Source: Rotaria macrura (taxonomy: Eukaryota > Rotifera > Eurotatoria > Philodinida > Philodinidae). Taken from it: a stretch of DNA of 64,000 nucleotides. Of this stretch, positions 1-14,245 are shown in pieces (the stretch's first letter is position 1; every line of letters starts with the position of its first letter). Below the pieces are notes generated by a model. The model did not search any database and was not told the origin of the DNA. It worked only from the letters and a program-made list of their open reading frames with translations. The translations under genes and the position numbers were made by a program. The stretch lies in the NCBI GenBank assembly GCA_900239685.1, contig OENT01000247.1:88272-152271 (forward strand), given 5' to 3'.

Positions 1-3000
1 TGAATTTTTGCAACTTTGGATTGTTGATGAAGAATCAGAAGCGAATGGGATGACCGTCATGCATTGATATCTGAATAGTCACAGGTCTACTTGTGATTAT
101 CAGTTATATGGCATCGAGCTCGATTCTCGATCCAATCGTATCTTTTCTTTTCTGTCTATTCATTGAGAATATTGAGAGATGAAAATGTGGCGATTGGAGA
201 CTCGTTCGTTCGACCAGAACTGATAATTACATATTTGAAAAATTCTGGTTAAAAAATTCTTCAATTCTCAATCCTATGGTCTTTAGTTCAATAAGTTTAT
301 GGGCTATCACTTGTGCATTAAAACACACGATACAAGTATGTAGAAAACCCGCATACATACCGCATCATTGAAAAAAACCGTTTGATCTAGTGAAACTTAA
401 CAAGTACTATCATCAATATACTGAGAGGTCCATTCTTGCTACCGTTCCCGTTAAATCGTTATGCTTCATTTCAACTATGAACCACAATTAGAGCGGTTTT
501 ATGTCCAACCTTCTACTTGTCTTCTAAATCAAACTCAAGATGTCTGCGCGCACACATGTCTAACCACAGATTCCTCTACACCATTCATCGGAACACTTCT
601 TGCAAAGAAAACAGACACATGAATACGTATGAAAGAAAACACCTACGGTTTGAACGCGAGCACAAATAGAACGAAGAAAACCGATCGGGCATTTCTATCG
701 CATCGAAGACGAGCGACGATTCGACGAAGAGAGAGAAAAATGAAGAAAGACAAAAAGAATAGTACTGAGAAGGTTATACACCAACAGCAGTTCATAAAAC
801 GTTTAGCATTTTTACTCATAAAAAATAACCATGGTAAGTGACAATTCAGCGTCTGGTTGTGTTTTTGAATTCAATGTTAGTACTTACTCAAATATGAGTT
901 CATCGTCTCTGATTTGCAACGGGTTGTGCCGCATCGTTGTGATGTGCCGCGCGTGTTTCCAATCTAAAACACAAATCTATAGATATTATCCGAACAGATC
1001 AACGCGAGATACGCCTTGCATTCCCGGAGAAGTTATTGCAATTGCCATTTAAACTAATTTTCTTTCATACACTCGAACTCATTTGCGTTGCATTCAAACG
1101 CAATGAATTATGATATACAATGCATATTCTGAAGTGCATTTTCATATTGATTGCCAAGTTTTGTTCTAAAGTACATTTAAACGCATCCACTGTTGTAGTA
1201 TACCGTTTCATGGGATGAAATCGACTGTTGTTTAGAAACACGATTGCAAGTATCGAAGTCAACATTATATCTCTTGAATAGATCCGTTAGAAGATGAGTG
1301 CTACGGATGTTCTGTGTCGGAGCGTATTTTGAGATCGATGAAAAACAGAAGTAGTTGTGTTTCACAAAATGAATAGAGGTGCAAATGAATCCCAATGCGT
1401 TCAACGACATTGAGTAGAAATTCCTTCATGTACTTACGAAACTAGTAGATTAGCGACATTGTATTCCGAATGGCATCGAATCAAATTCTCCTTCCTTTTC
1501 AATAGTTAACGCCGAATTCTTCTTTTACTGCTTCAAAAAAGAAATCTACTAACCTGTAATTATGCTTTAGTCGTGACACGCTTTCATTTTTCTTTAGCAA
1601 AGGAAAGTAAACTTTGAATTTTTCTTTCCTTAGGAAAGAAAGTAATAGAAAGTCATTCTATAGAATGAATTATAGGTTTTAAAAGCCTGCGTATATACAT
1701 GATCTGCTTAGTTAGTGAGGCTTTAAGAGAAATATGTCGTCAATATTTTCGATTTGTTTTCTTACTGCTTCTCGATATTCTCTTTGCCTCTTCACGTCGT
1801 TCACCTTTAAGACCGGCTTTGCGTTTCTCTTCTTATTTTCCGCTAATCTAGTATTCAGTCGGTATACTGTTTTAGTTATCAATCTGGCAACTTCATCACC
1901 TTCACTGTCTTCTTATTAGCCTTGAAGATTGAGAAAAACGCTAGTCTTCTCTTTCATTTTTATGAAACTCAAGTCTAGATAATGTCATGTGTAATTTGTT
2001 GCGATCGACAGATATTCGAAAGACAACTGTCGTTTTTTTTCCTGTTAAAACTCTTCTTTGTATTCATAATTTTCAATTGAAGCAAGACAAGATGAATAGC
2101 CGTTATACACTAGAACAAATGCACAATGAATGATTGGATACCAAGTATTAGCATTACATGTTTGCATGTTGTTGGTACGTTTCATACTTAGAAAAGCGAA
2201 TTGCTGATGCACATGATATCCGATGTTAAACGAACCCTTCGAAAGCCGTCAGTTAATTTCTCTTCATTGTTGCAACCGTCGGTTAGCTACTGTTTTTATC
2301 GATCGCTATTATAGAGACAAGGGTAAAATTCTGATCAGTTAACCATCCAGTTAAATGGAAAGAAACGTGTCGTGTCACTTGCTGTTCAATGCTTTATTTG
2401 GTTAACTAGGCGCTATATCGTGAGTGTCCGATGATCGAATCACTGAACCGAAATCAACCACTGGTTTTCTGACAGTTTATGCAACATGAAATACGCTGCC
2501 TTGTTTCACCACTTTCAACAGTTTGGTTCAGTTTTATTTTAAGCTTCTTCTCAAAACTTTAAAACCGGAACAAAAGAGAGAGTTGAGATCGAAATACTAT
2601 TGGCGTCCTTTCCATGATCGAATATGCGTCAAAAAGTAATTGAGTAAGCCTAGACCTTGAATAACTACGTAGAAAATATCATTTGAAGTTGAGCACAGCG
2701 TGGCACTAACATCTGACGAAGTCGAGAATATGAGAAATAATCTCGAAGAATTCCCATTGACGTCTTCAGTCGACCGCTTTCTTCGCCGCGATGTTTAATT
2801 GCACGTTGACACGAAAATTATTTATCTTGAAATCAAGGGTATATTCTACAAAGTCATGATGCTGAAAGATTATGGGATTTTTTTGTTTTGAGTAACATAT
2901 CTCACACCCCAGGAACTCTAAAACGCCTTCTTTTCTCTCTTAAATTCACTCGAAATTTTAGAAAACAACTTCATTTTCTATTCATATCGAATCTTGTAGC

Positions 3001-6000
3001 AGAATTTGGCTTCGTATCCACAGATTTCAAGTTAAGAAGATCACAGCTGAGTAGGCTGAAATGTGCAAGTTCCTATGAAACTAAGCTCGCCTATGAAAAA
3101 GCTCTCGTTTTTATATGTTTTGATAACATCAGTCAATGATCGACGCGGGTATCATCTTTTCCCTTTTTTCATCCGTTTCTGTTTCTCAAGGATACTACAA
3201 ATGGCCAATCACACACTTTCACCAGGAATAGAGCACCGAAAATAAATGGTTCACGCGTTTGAGAAAAAGGCTGACTCGTATTTGTGACCTGACTTTGGAA
3301 AATCGTGGTTTTTCGACATGTCTGCATGACGACCCCGATCAAAGTTTGTTCTATTGGTCTGAACACTTACTTTTCTATTATAAACGAATACATCAAGATC
3401 TGAAAGCCCAAGCGGAACCCCGAGTTTCTGGATCCTGCAACTTCAGGCAGGAAAGTTCACAAGGAAAATGCTCAATTTCACGTCTGTAGACTACCTTCAA
3501 GTGTCTTTGGTGAAAATCTTATCATGATTGAATGTATTTTCACGAGTTTCGTTATGTTCCACGAGGCGATCTTCAGGGAAACTACGATTGTACAGCATGT
3601 ACCCGCTCCTCAAAGCACAAATTACACATTTTGTCTTACATTGCGCGTTGTCAATAGATTAGGCACCATATCTGTGTCGAAACTTTCAGCTTGATCGTTT
3701 TTTTACCTTCTTTGAGGAGTAGAAACGATAGACAAGAAGGGGATAGTACTGAGAAGAAAGAGTAAATCTGGGCAGATTCACCCGAATCCAAGAGTTCAAG
3801 ATCCGCCTTTTCTTCCTTCGAAAATTTTCTTTTGATTTCCAATAAGCAATGCTTCGATTTGAAGTCGAACCTAAATGAACATATCATTGATTTTCTGCTC
3901 GTCTATGAAAAATCACAGGAAGGAAAAAATCAGTATCGTATAGGGTGGAAATTTTATCTTCACTCGACTTTGAACAAGTAACGAACATTATCCTCTCCAA
4001 TGTAATATTGACTTTTGTAATCCAAGGTCATTTATTGACACAAAACTGCAGCACTATTGTCAAATCATGATACTGAGCCAAACTATCAACAGTTGAAGTG
4101 TAAGTGTTTGATTCAACTATTCGTCTAACATTGTCAGCCTTCTAATTTATCTGATTTTTACTCGTAAGGAGAAAAGCACAGAATTTGCAGTCCAGTACTT
4201 TAGTTTACTTTTTCGGTGAAATGCATAAAGTTTACTTTAACCGGTAATGCAAAGCAATTAAATTTCACGTTAACCGGAAACGTAACGTGAGGAATCATAT
4301 TGATTTATTTGGTAAAGTAATGGTAAAATGGCAACTCTAGTGTTGTGTAAAATGTACGATAGAAGAATGTGATTGTTGTGAAGTTTATTCATTTTGATTG
4401 ATACAACAGCTTATGAAAATAACGCTATTTATTCAATCACACAGAGCATAAAAAATAGTCAACTTGATGAATTACTAGCGGAAAAGCCACTTTGTTGTTG
4501 TTTCACCATGTTCTAGATCAACTGAAGGATAAGACTGAAAAAGAAATAAATAATTATTTATAATTTTATTACAAAAATGCTCAGTGTCCTTCGGAAAACT
4601 TCTAATGTCAATCTGATAAAACTAGTAATCGTTACAATTTTAATCTCACAGAATACAAGTTTCAGAGTAAAGTTATATTAGCTCCGGAATAAGAATATGT
4701 GTGTTCAAGTAAAGCTATAAATTATAAATATAATACTTGAAGGATTACTGTATGCAGGTAGGCGTAGTAATACAAGAGGAGAAGAATGCAGACACATAGG
4801 TTCGTAAGCGTAAAAAATTACTGCTGAAGATAAAAGGATCATGTACAAGGAAGACACTAGATGTAAAATGGTATCAGTGAACGCATCGAAATTGAAGTAG
4901 AGTTCTATGAATATTCGATTCACGACGTAGTTATCGGAATGCAGAGTTAAGAAGTTGCTTATTTGACTCCACACACAAGACTAAGATGATAGAGAAGAAA
5001 TGAATTTCTTAAGAAAAAAAATAGGTGCAACCAATCTTACACAGTCCATTCGATTAACTTTGAAAATACCGGTTCAAAATCAACAGACAGTCTTCAATCG
5101 CCCAGTACTATATTGAAACAAAGCGTTCTTTTTGCGGAAGCCTTTTTTCATTGCGGACTAGATTGTTGACAGCGATGGAAGAGGCGAAAATAATTCTTGT
5201 TTCCGTTGAATAACGTATTCATACGTTGCATTTGTATATTCATTTGCTCTTGAGATTCATTACTGCGATAGAAACCAACTGGCTTAAATAAGAGGTATAA
5301 AAAAGTCGAATAAAATATCGTATGCATTTATTGTTGATCTCTCGAATGGCATCATTCATGTCTACGTATAATCTTAGGAGATTCATGTTGAACTTTCCTT
5401 GTTATGAAGCGCGATGGAAGCACCTGTCTATTTCGAATTACATGTCGTTTTGTGGATCTGTCAAACGTCTAGGAAAAGAGAATTTTTCGTCACTTTCATC
5501 GGATGCACAACACTGGCACGTATATCTAAAGTTAAATCAATACTGACGAACATTTTAATTAGTAGTTGTGCTTAGATAAAATTCAACTTCATACCGGCAT
5601 GATTAGCAGCGTTAGCATCAGTATGAGAAACTAAAATTCGCACTATGCATAGTAGAATGTGCTCCAGTCGAGTTTAACTTTTATTCGAAAGACGTCGATG
5701 GCATTCGTTCGAATTTCATAGATAAGTAAGCTTTTTGAAAGTGTTAAATTCAAGTTCTAAAAGTCATCTGAAATCCAGAGAAGTAAATTCACATCAAACA
5801 GATGAATAGATGAAAATAACGATGTTATTGAAAAGTTCATTTCTTCATCTAGAACGACCTCAATAGCTGATCGATCAACTACGTGACGAGAAAAATGCAA
5901 ACGTTCCTCGAACTTTTCGTCGTGCCATCGGCCATGGAAACATGAATTTTCGTTTGCATATTCCAAGTTAAATAAAACAAGTTCAAGAAGAAACAGAAAA

Positions 6001-7316
6001 CGGTTCATCTTAATCGAGCGTAGCGAAGCCTTGTAGACGATCGATAGTCGACAGTTGCGAGTGAGCTAAACACAGCTAATATGATCTTTAAAAATCCTTT
6101 GAGAGTTGAAGTCGACTTGTCAAATTCAGATTGATTTATTGAGGAATAATTAATTCAGTTAGATTCAGCATGAGAATGTTTTGATTGATTAACCTCGATG
6201 AAAACTAAACAGAATGTGACAATGTTTGATTTATTGGTAGGTGTGGTTTTGCGTTTTCATGCAACGAAATCTAAACAAAAGCCATGCATATAAGCACGCA
6301 TTCATATTAACCATTATTCATATTGTCATGCAAAGAGTGGGGCGTCTATGGCGTAAACTATTTTAGTAAGTATGATGCTGTTTAACAGAAGAGCTATTTC
6401 TCGTGATGAAAAAATATTGTCTTTTTGCGTGTTCATATGAAGAAAAGTAAACTCTTTCAACAGGGAAAGACGTGTTCAGCATTTTTAATGAAGAAAAAAA
6501 CTGAAACCGAGAAAAACAAGTTCAACAACATCGAATCATTTCTGAGCTTTGACCAGATTAGTTAATTTCTCTAAGCCAAAATGCGATTTGTTAGAATTTT
6601 TCTACCTGAAGCTAGTCGTTAGGTTGTTTGTAGGTTCAAACTTGTATTGCACTCAGAATATCTTCACTGAATTGTGTGAGACGAATCTAAATGATGTTTC
6701 AGAAATACAACACAATATTTGTATTCTTTGACCTATAATCAGCTCTCTATCCCTGCGAGAAGCTTCTAACTGATGATTGAAATTATGCATTGCACAAGTT
6801 TTATATGATTTATTTTGTTCAACAACTACTTCACTATCGATCATAATCGGTGCATCAGCTAGTCAGTGATGCGTCTCGAAGGACAACTTTAGAAAATCTA
6901 TCACGAATTTCTTTAGTGAAAATGAGCGAACTTTAGGATTAAATTAAAAGGTGAGACAAGTCGATCTTCATTACACTTGATGAATTCAACTAGAAAGAAA
7001 CTTCTAATTCCTTTGAGTAAAGCGAAGGGAAACATCAGGAAATTCATTAAATACGAGACGTAGTTCATGAAGGGCATTCAAAGTCGATATGCTTATTTCG
7101 GAAAACAGAAATTTTCGTCTACGAACGTTCTTGATTGATCTTGACTTGATTGCTACAGGGTAGGATAGAGCAAGTACGGCACAAGTTGTATACCAAGCCA
7201 TGGTTTGACTTAAAAATTCGAACATAAATGACAATTGATCTCTGGTCTGCTAGATTTCTTTGTAATTCATTCGCCTGTTAAGATTAACGAGATTCTTTTC
7301 TGGCGACAATAGAACA
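1..7316. other. Gene-free stretch, nothing recognised
   Basis: Only short open frames of fewer than 90 codons occur on either strand. None shows a recognisable domain, conserved motif or believable set of splice sites joining it to a neighbour. The sequence is AT-rich and of mixed composition. Small palindromes are present around 1625-1665. Nothing here looks like an RNA gene. Very short exons of an unknown gene cannot be excluded, since the nuclear receptor in this window has a 21-bp first exon that no ORF scan would report. Confidence 0.5.
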
Positions 7317-7525
7317 CAAGTGTATGTAATTGCTTTATACAGTACTAGATTATTCAACTCCCTTCACTTGGGATAAGCAAACAGAAAGTAATACATACGG
7401 ATATATATATGCTTCAATCGAGAATCTAAGCAAATATATGACAACTGATTAGCGGGGCCAGTGCTCCACACGTTGAGCTATCGAAGTACGACGAACAGAC
7501 TACTTAATTTCAGAATGATATTTAA
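7317..7525 (-). repeat. tRNA-like SINE-type repeat, minus-strand copy
   Basis: Read on the minus strand, this copy matches the plus-strand copy at 7720-7904 over its whole length. It shares the segment GTTCGTCGT-CTTCGATAGC, a tRNA A-box-like TAGCTCAA, the segment CGATTGAAGCATATAT, and a tail containing AGTGAAGGGAGTTGAATAAT. The B-box region is more eroded than in the other copy. The two copies therefore form an inverted repeat of about 190 bp arms separated by about 195 bp. A tRNA-derived SINE is the simplest explanation, but no poly(A) tail or target duplication is visible. Confidence 0.5.
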
Positions 7526-7661
7526 TCATTGAAAGTGTTTGTCGTCGATACAGATGAATATGACGTACGTGGGCATAAGCGAAGCTTTTTCTAACCATGT
7601 TAAGATGATCGTAAATCTCTCCTCTTATCGCGGGTCAATATGTATTCAATGATAGAAAACG

Positions 7662-7719
7662 AGTATACGTAACTGTTTTATGCAGTATTTGACGTTTCAT
7701 CTCCATTCCCTTTCGACCA
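7662..7719 (-). repeat. Partial tail copy of the tRNA-like repeat
   Basis: The segment GTATACGTAACTGTTTTATG and the bases that follow align in the same orientation with the outer tail of the minus-strand copy (GTATGTAATTGCTTTATACA, from about 7322). I judge identity at roughly 70 percent by eye. It ends directly against the start of the plus-strand copy, so three pieces of one repeat family lie within 600 bp. Confidence 0.4.
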
Positions 7720-7904
7720 TTATATATCATTCAGAAATAAAATAGTGTGTTCGTCGTGCTTCGATAGCTCAATGGTGAGGGCACTGGCTCGGCTGGCCAA
7801 TTATCGGATCTTGGCTTCGATTCCCGATTGAAGCATATATGTTTCATTTTCTGCTTCCTGATCAAAAGTGACTGGAGGTGAATAATATAGTATTGTTATA
7901 AAAG
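7720..7904 (+). repeat. tRNA-like SINE-type repeat, plus-strand copy
   Basis: Positions 7758-7835 resemble a degenerate tRNA. A 7-bp acceptor stem pairs GCTTCGA with TTGAAGC. There is an A-box-like TAGCTCAATGG and a B-box-like GCTTCGATTCC, one base from the GGTTCGANTCC consensus. A TGGC/GCCA anticodon stem has a 7-nt loop reading GGC at the anticodon place, but position 33 is C instead of the universal T. The T stem is broken and the length (78 nt) is not canonical, so it is unlikely to be a working tRNA. Homology with the inverted copy continues beyond the tRNA-like part on both sides, as in a tRNA-derived SINE. Confidence 0.5.
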
Positions 7905-10654
7905 AGATTTTGTTTTGTACACTGACATGTTTCGAGTTCCTTTCAACACTTGATAAGCGATGTGAGTCAAATGTTGCTTTTAAATTGGAATTAAATGATT
8001 CAATTTTCGTCGACTTGAATTCGATGATGGTTGGCGATGGCGCTTCATGAGAAAGACGAGCGTTATGTACGAAATCAAAATTGATGACAAGGACAGGTTA
8101 CAAACATGATAAGGAAAGGTTAAACATGTGATAACAAAATATGAATATGAAAGATTAAACATCATATATGGCCAGTCGATCCAACGAAAAAGTGAGAATA
8201 GATAATGACACACACAACAAACTCAGTTCGTAACGTTAAAGTAGGAAAAACTTCTTATTCACACTATTAAATGACATTGACGAGAATAGAAAGTTAGCAC
8301 GAACAAAAATAACGTTGCTTAGATATTACAGTTGGTTAATCGTTAGAGTCATCGGCACTTCTCCTTACCTTCGCAGTAGAATATCTTGATCGATTGTTGA
8401 TAAAATTAAATTGGAATTGATAAAAAAACTTCATATCAACACTGGAATAATAAAAATTCATGGGATATTTTCTTCCGAATTTCTGTCTCTATAAAGGTGA
8501 AAGCAAAAGATTTTATTGTGTTGGAGCACATCGATATTGATGTTGGTGAAACAGGAAGAGCTTTCAACAGAATCAGCCAGCAGTCAGGGTGTACACAATC
8601 GAATCGACGGTCACGTTGAGAAGAACGCTATGAAATCCAAAAAGTTTTTCACTAGACGAGACAATCGAATGTAACACTATGTGTCAGATGCTCCCTACAG
8701 AAACGAATCGACAATGTTCTCTGAGAAAAATAGAGCTCAATACAGTTCCTAGATAAGCTATCAACGGAAGCATCTTTTTCTTGCTGAAATTATTTCTAAT
8801 AAAATCCTACTACTGTTTTAACCCCCATCGGACTAGTCCTTCAAAAAATGATCATAAAACAGAGTTTCTTCGGTCTTTTTCTCGAAAAATGATTTCTCAT
8901 TTGAATTAACCGTCGTCAAACGTTCTTTCATCAGTATTGTTTTAAAAACTTGTTTTGCAATAATAGGAAACTAAATTTCGATCACTTCCACGCAACTCAT
9001 GAAATCGCTTACCGAATCATCATACTGAAACGCAATTTAGTACATAATCAATGAAGTTTTTCTTCGTCGATTAAGCTTAGAAAATGACGAGTGCTGCGCT
9101 TGTTAATTCTTAAACATGTAACATATTCTTCTATTGAGAAACGCATTATTTAATCGAAGAGATACCAAATACATCTAAATCTGCCTATTAACACATGAGA
9201 TATTGTTTTGTTCGAGTCAAGAAATGATCATTGATTATTTACATAGATGAAGAACAGTGTTTTCATGGCATGTAAATAGGAATCTTGTATTGATTATCAA
9301 GAAATAACATGTTGGTATGATTTTATGTTAGATTAACTATCTATAAGACACATATCATTTCCATATGGCCAAAACGAAGTCACATTAATTACCAGTTGCT
9401 TCTTTTTTTGGCATGTGCGTCTATACATGTGTGCATGGCAGAATAGGACACACACCCATTCATTCGACTTTTATTCTCCACAAAGGCTTTCTTTTTCAAT
9501 GATTTCTTTAATCGCAGCCTTACGCCAAGCTGTTTGCTCGTTCACATGACTTTTAGTTCTAATTAATTAATTAAAGGGGAAATAGTGACTATCTTAAGGA
9601 ACGATATAATAAGAAAGTGTGACAACTGCAGAATAGACTCCGGAGTTGAGGCTACATCGATCATTAAATTGTCAAGCAGATCGGAGTCGCAAACATTTCT
9701 TCCGAAAAAGTGTCTTCATAAAGGAGCAAGCCAACGTAGAAATAAATTCTGTTGTGTTATCATAACCGCTGGACTCTGTGCGCAAGGATTTGTAGAATTT
9801 GAAATCTTTTTCTCAAAATTTCTGTTTGATTATGTGGATATCGTGTCGCTAGTGTATTCTTACTGTATCGCATTTCTGGCAAATTCGTCGCGTCACTAAA
9901 GCCAAATAAACTTAATTTGTTTAAAAGTATTAAAATTTTCAAACAATGTTAGACAAATATTTTGTAGTTCCAAGAGTCGTTTGTAAGATGTTCTGTTTAT
10001 AAACTGTCGAAAATAGTGTTTCAGTTCGCGAATTTTTCAAATTGAAATGCTTGCAGCGGAAGTTGATCTCCTTTTCTGAGTCACGTCGGTAACACTGGTT
10101 GTGCAATCATAACTCTGACAAACAACGATCGCTACGGCTGTTTATTTCAACGTGTCTAGAGCAACTTAAAATGCGCAAAGATAGAACTAATCAGCTATAG
10201 ATTAACTCGTTGTCCAGAGATATATGCATTTCAATTTTGCGAAGTCACGTCGCTAAAAAATTATTTTGCATGTATACATGTATATATGTGTGTGCGCGTG
10301 TGTGCATTGCATTACAAGTGTCGGATCTTTTCTTACTTGCTTCTTCTTTCTTTTCTATTCAGAGAGAGAGAAAGAGAGGAAGAGAGGGTTCTCATTCTCG
10401 AACAGAAGACAGTCAACAATGTATCGAATGTCGAAAAAAAAGCTCAATTCTCGTAGTTTTTCTGTAGAATATATTACTAAATGACGAGACTTTATTGCTT
10501 TGATTTGCAACAAATAGAGACTTACATGAAAACTTATTTCCTCACTTGATTTTCATCATCCGTTACTGATCTAAAAGTCTTGTTAGATCTATATTAAAGA
10601 TATCTAGTGACACGAAAAACTCAAAAATACATATCTTGGTAAAACGAACGAATT
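7905..10654. other. Gene-free stretch upstream of the glycosyltransferase
   Basis: No supportable gene. A 104-codon open frame at 9585-9899 (+) has no recognisable domain and no splice context, and is probably chance. A short purine-rich GA tract lies around 10361-10390 and a TG/TA-rich tract around 10270-10310. The promoter of the downstream glycosyltransferase presumably lies near 10600 but I cannot point to an element. Confidence 0.45.
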
Positions 10655-13600
10655 ATGATGAATCCTATTCGGGTCTACTTCTCATACTTACGCCACTATG
10701 CTCGACTCTTATCACCGATTAAATTCGTGGTATTCATGTTAATTTTCTTAATTGTCGCTCTTCATACACTAATTTACAATAAAAACAATCAATGGTGTGA
10801 TCCAGAAAAAGCATTATGGTGGTTTTGTTCATGGCCCGGTGACGAGTCAGTTTGCAAATGGGATGAACACTTTCCAAGAATCGATAGAAAAGCTCGGTAA
10901 TTCAATTTTTCTTTTCATTTAAAATAGTCATTTAACATTCAGAAAGATTCTCTTGTGCCTTGATCGAGAGCAGAACGTAAAAATTGTAAAATATAAAATT
11001 TCATTGTAAAGCAACTCTCTTTCTCTAAATCAAAGTATAGCCCTTGAAATTTTACGCATGAAATTCAATATTTAGAAATAGCCTCATCCATCTTCTTCAT
11101 CTACACGCAATATTGCAGATAAAAGGCGTAAAAGTTTCTAATCTTTGAGTCTGACTTTTTCGAAGACACTTTTTATTTCCACTATCGATATTACATCCTT
11201 CGTTCAGTCATGTTCCGAATAGATAACATCGACCTATAGATGACTTCAAAGTGTAATCTAATGAATGAAACATAACATCTTACGGGTATGTTTTATTGTC
11301 ACACCTGTGAAATGCGTTACTAATCGTTGTGCACATACGGGTAATCATTTCAATAAAAAAGGAACTTCTCCTTCTGTTTCACGCGAGATCATGTTCACCA
11401 TTGAGTCAAACTGATAGATTGAATACAAAGAATGTATTCATAGGAGACACGAAACAAAACAAATAACTTCGATCGAAGATATTAAACTACCTTCAGGAAT
11501 ACCGAGTATAAAAGTTTTCTATTCTCAATCTTGGTCCGGTGAGCGACCTCGTTAATATCACGTGAACCGACTAGTCTACGTTCGTATGATAGAGTTTAAA
11601 ATGTTGAGTAAAACCTTTGTCAATGCAGGGGATAAGAAACAAAGTCAATTTTCAGCCACCGACTTATTAGTTTTGAAAGATCGTTAAGCTTTATTCGAGT
11701 GCAATCATCGCAGACTATACGATTAAAATTAAAATTTAAAGTTTAGTAGAGTCAATTATCATTAGTATGATATTCATGCTTAGTCGTATTCCTTCTTTCA
11801 ACTGATATGGATAGCAAATCTAAAACTTGAATTCAATTATTTGGTATCCTATTTCAGGTATTGAGACACTCGTTTATTCAACTACTCTTAACTCAAAAGA
11901 CATTTGAACTTTTCCTAAAGTTAGTGTGTTCGAATGGTTTTAAATTAATGAGAACAAGTTGTCTGGCTCTTGACAATTAACTGTTACCTCAGAGATGCAA
12001 TATTAATTGCACCGTATGATTAACCATCGATTGAGCAAGTAACACGAATATTAAGCGCACGGTGCTTTTCGCAGTATTCACAGAAACTCGTTTAGTTACT
12101 ACTTAAATACAAATACGAGATGCTGGCAGATTTTCATTAAGCACATTCACATGAAAGACCGATAAGATTCCCAGAAAATGTCTTTCAGAGCAGCATTCAC
12201 CGGGTTTGTTTCTAGGTGAAACCGTTTTTTACTTCCACACTCATCTGTACTACGTATATTCAACGCTATTCAATAGGCCGAATTCGGTCATACTAGTTTC
12301 TTCTTTTGCATCGATATGTGAAGTTCGAAACACTGAGATACACATGAAACGCCGAGGTGACATGGAATGTTCAAACACTTCTCGATGATTGATTTTAGTG
12401 CTGCCGACCAGTTGATCTCTTGAGATGAAATGAACAATAAGATATCGAAGTTCTGTCGAAATTTCCGAAATACCTGTTGAAAAATTAATTTCATAACGAC
12501 GCTCTCGAAGTTCAATTGTATTTTCGAACTTTTTCATTGATGTCGTCAAACTTCGGCTACCGATTACCGCGCAACACGGAACAAGTTGACCGAACACATT
12601 TATTCGCCAATAGATGTGGGTGCCGATAGAATATCTTAATAGATGGATGACTTAACCAAATAATGAAGCAGTCGAATATCTAAACAGATTTCAATAATCA
12701 AATTCAAATTTCAAGTTCGACACTGTTGGATTATTCCGGGTTCTAATTTCTGCTTTAGAAAAAAGAAATTTCCTCTTTAACTTATTGAAAATCCTGGACA
12801 CGACACCAAATTTTATAAGTTTTTGAAAGGAGTACCATTCAAGGCGTTTTGTACTTGCTAGTCGTATCTTTCTGTCGATATGAATCTGTACTTTGTCTTC
12901 GTTATCTAATGTGACACTTGAACATGGATTAGGAGAAAATTATCTGCCGATCACTCTCACAACAATACTAATCGATCGGGAGTGTGATGAAGAACTCTTT
13001 TGAATTATTTTCATTATAGATGAAGATAATAATGACTAGATCTAACATCGGATTGTTGACGTGCTCAACACATTCTATTTTTGAATCGCAGCACGTTGAA
13101 AACTTGCTAAGAAACAGCTCAATAATTCGTTTTAAATAATGCTTTTCCTTTATTCTTTTAGTTCTCCTGAATCGTATGAAGAATACTTTTCATCACTTCC
13201 TAAAGTCCAAGCTCGATTTGAGTATAACAACGCCACGTGTGTCAAGTGCAGTGAATCGTCGATAGACATCTTAATATTCGTGATATCGAAATGCTCTCAC
13301 GCGTCGATCCGCCAATCGATTCGTCGGACGTGGGGCAATCGAAGATTGTTGAAGGAGTACTTTCCTGAGATCAACTTGAAACTGCTGTTCCTAGTTGATA
13401 TTGACTCGAAGTCGGAGAAGAAAATCGAACTCGAATACAAGTTTCACCGAGATCTCGTTCAAGTGACCAATCTTCCCGAGCAATACGAATACGTCACAGA
13501 ACGTGAAGCAGCTTTGTATGAATTTGTTAAACTACGATGTGGCCAAGCCAAGTTTATCTTCAAAACTGACGACGACATTTTCATCAACACATTTTTGTTA

Positions 13601-14119
13601 TTATTGTCAAAACAATACTTCGAAAACTTGAAAAATAAAACCAAATACTTATTACTAGGCTTTCCCATCGAACACGCTCTAGTTGTTCGTCATTCATATG
13701 ATCATGTTGGCCAACGATATGTAATTACTAAAGATGAATACTCGTGTCCACGGTACCCTACGTTTCTCTCTGGTTTTGGTTATTTAATGTCGTTTGAAAG
13801 TTGTTCTCTATTTCTCAGTGCTTATCAAACTGATCGAAAACCGTTTCCATTGTCAGATGTTTATTTTACTGGTTTATTAGCGAAAATGATTAATATTGAA
13901 ACGAAACTTATTTTTGAAAACGTCGATTATCGTTATGAAACTCAATGCAGCGAAGACTTTTTTATTTCAAACACTAATGCATTTGCGTGTGCTGCTTCAA
14001 GCGATCATTTTAATCAAAAGGAATCAGGTGGAATTAAGACTTTTATGAATGATTACAATGTGTACTGGACTAAAATTATCGAAACATATAACAATCGGAA
14101 ATTCGATACGAGCAACTAG
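10655..14119 (+). CDS. Beta-1,3-galactosyltransferase-like protein (GT31 family), two exons
   Basis: Exons 10655-10896 and 13162-14119 join in frame across a 2265-bp GT-AG intron (phase 2) to give 399 aa, normal for a GT31 enzyme. The protein is a predicted type II Golgi membrane protein with a short cytoplasmic N-terminus and one hydrophobic anchor at about residues 23-41. GT31 hallmarks appear in order: RQSIRRTW (131-138), LLFLVD, the metal-binding DDD in KTDDDIF (216-219), the YPTFLSGFGY block, and SDVY (312-315) where most relatives have EDVY. By family knowledge such enzymes transfer galactose, or GlcNAc, in beta-1,3 linkage from a UDP-sugar to glycoproteins or glycolipids; the exact substrate cannot be told. 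Several Asn glycosylation sites are present. The start ATG-ATG is followed directly by the anchor, and an AATAAA lies 120 bp after the stop. The large intron carries no recognisable gene. Confidence 0.88.
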
Positions 14120-14239
14120 CTGAATTGATTGAATTGTCTATTATAGTTTTGACGGTGTTTATCGAATGATGATCGAACGAATTCGGTAACATTTGTATTT
14201 TTTCTTACCAGTATTGAGTTATTTATTGAAATTGTAAGT

Positions 14240-14245
14240 AATAAA
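14240..14245 (+). terminator. Polyadenylation signal of the GT31 gene
   Basis: A canonical AATAAA lies 120 bp downstream of the TAG stop of the glycosyltransferase. Confidence 0.6.

Noticed and set aside
4170..4345. Possible hAT-type end CTAGAGTTGCCATTTTACC with repeated TTTACTTT and AACCGG words
   Set aside because: The left side has no matching inverted end and no 8-bp duplication was found.
4705..4974. 89-codon hydrophobic minus-strand frame resembling membrane segments
   Set aside because: No family motif, no neighbouring exons in frame; AT-rich DNA readily yields Phe/Leu/Ile/Tyr-rich frames.
12250..12597. 115-codon minus-strand frame inside the glycosyltransferase intron
   Set aside because: No domain, no splice context, overlapping frames of similar length; most likely chance.
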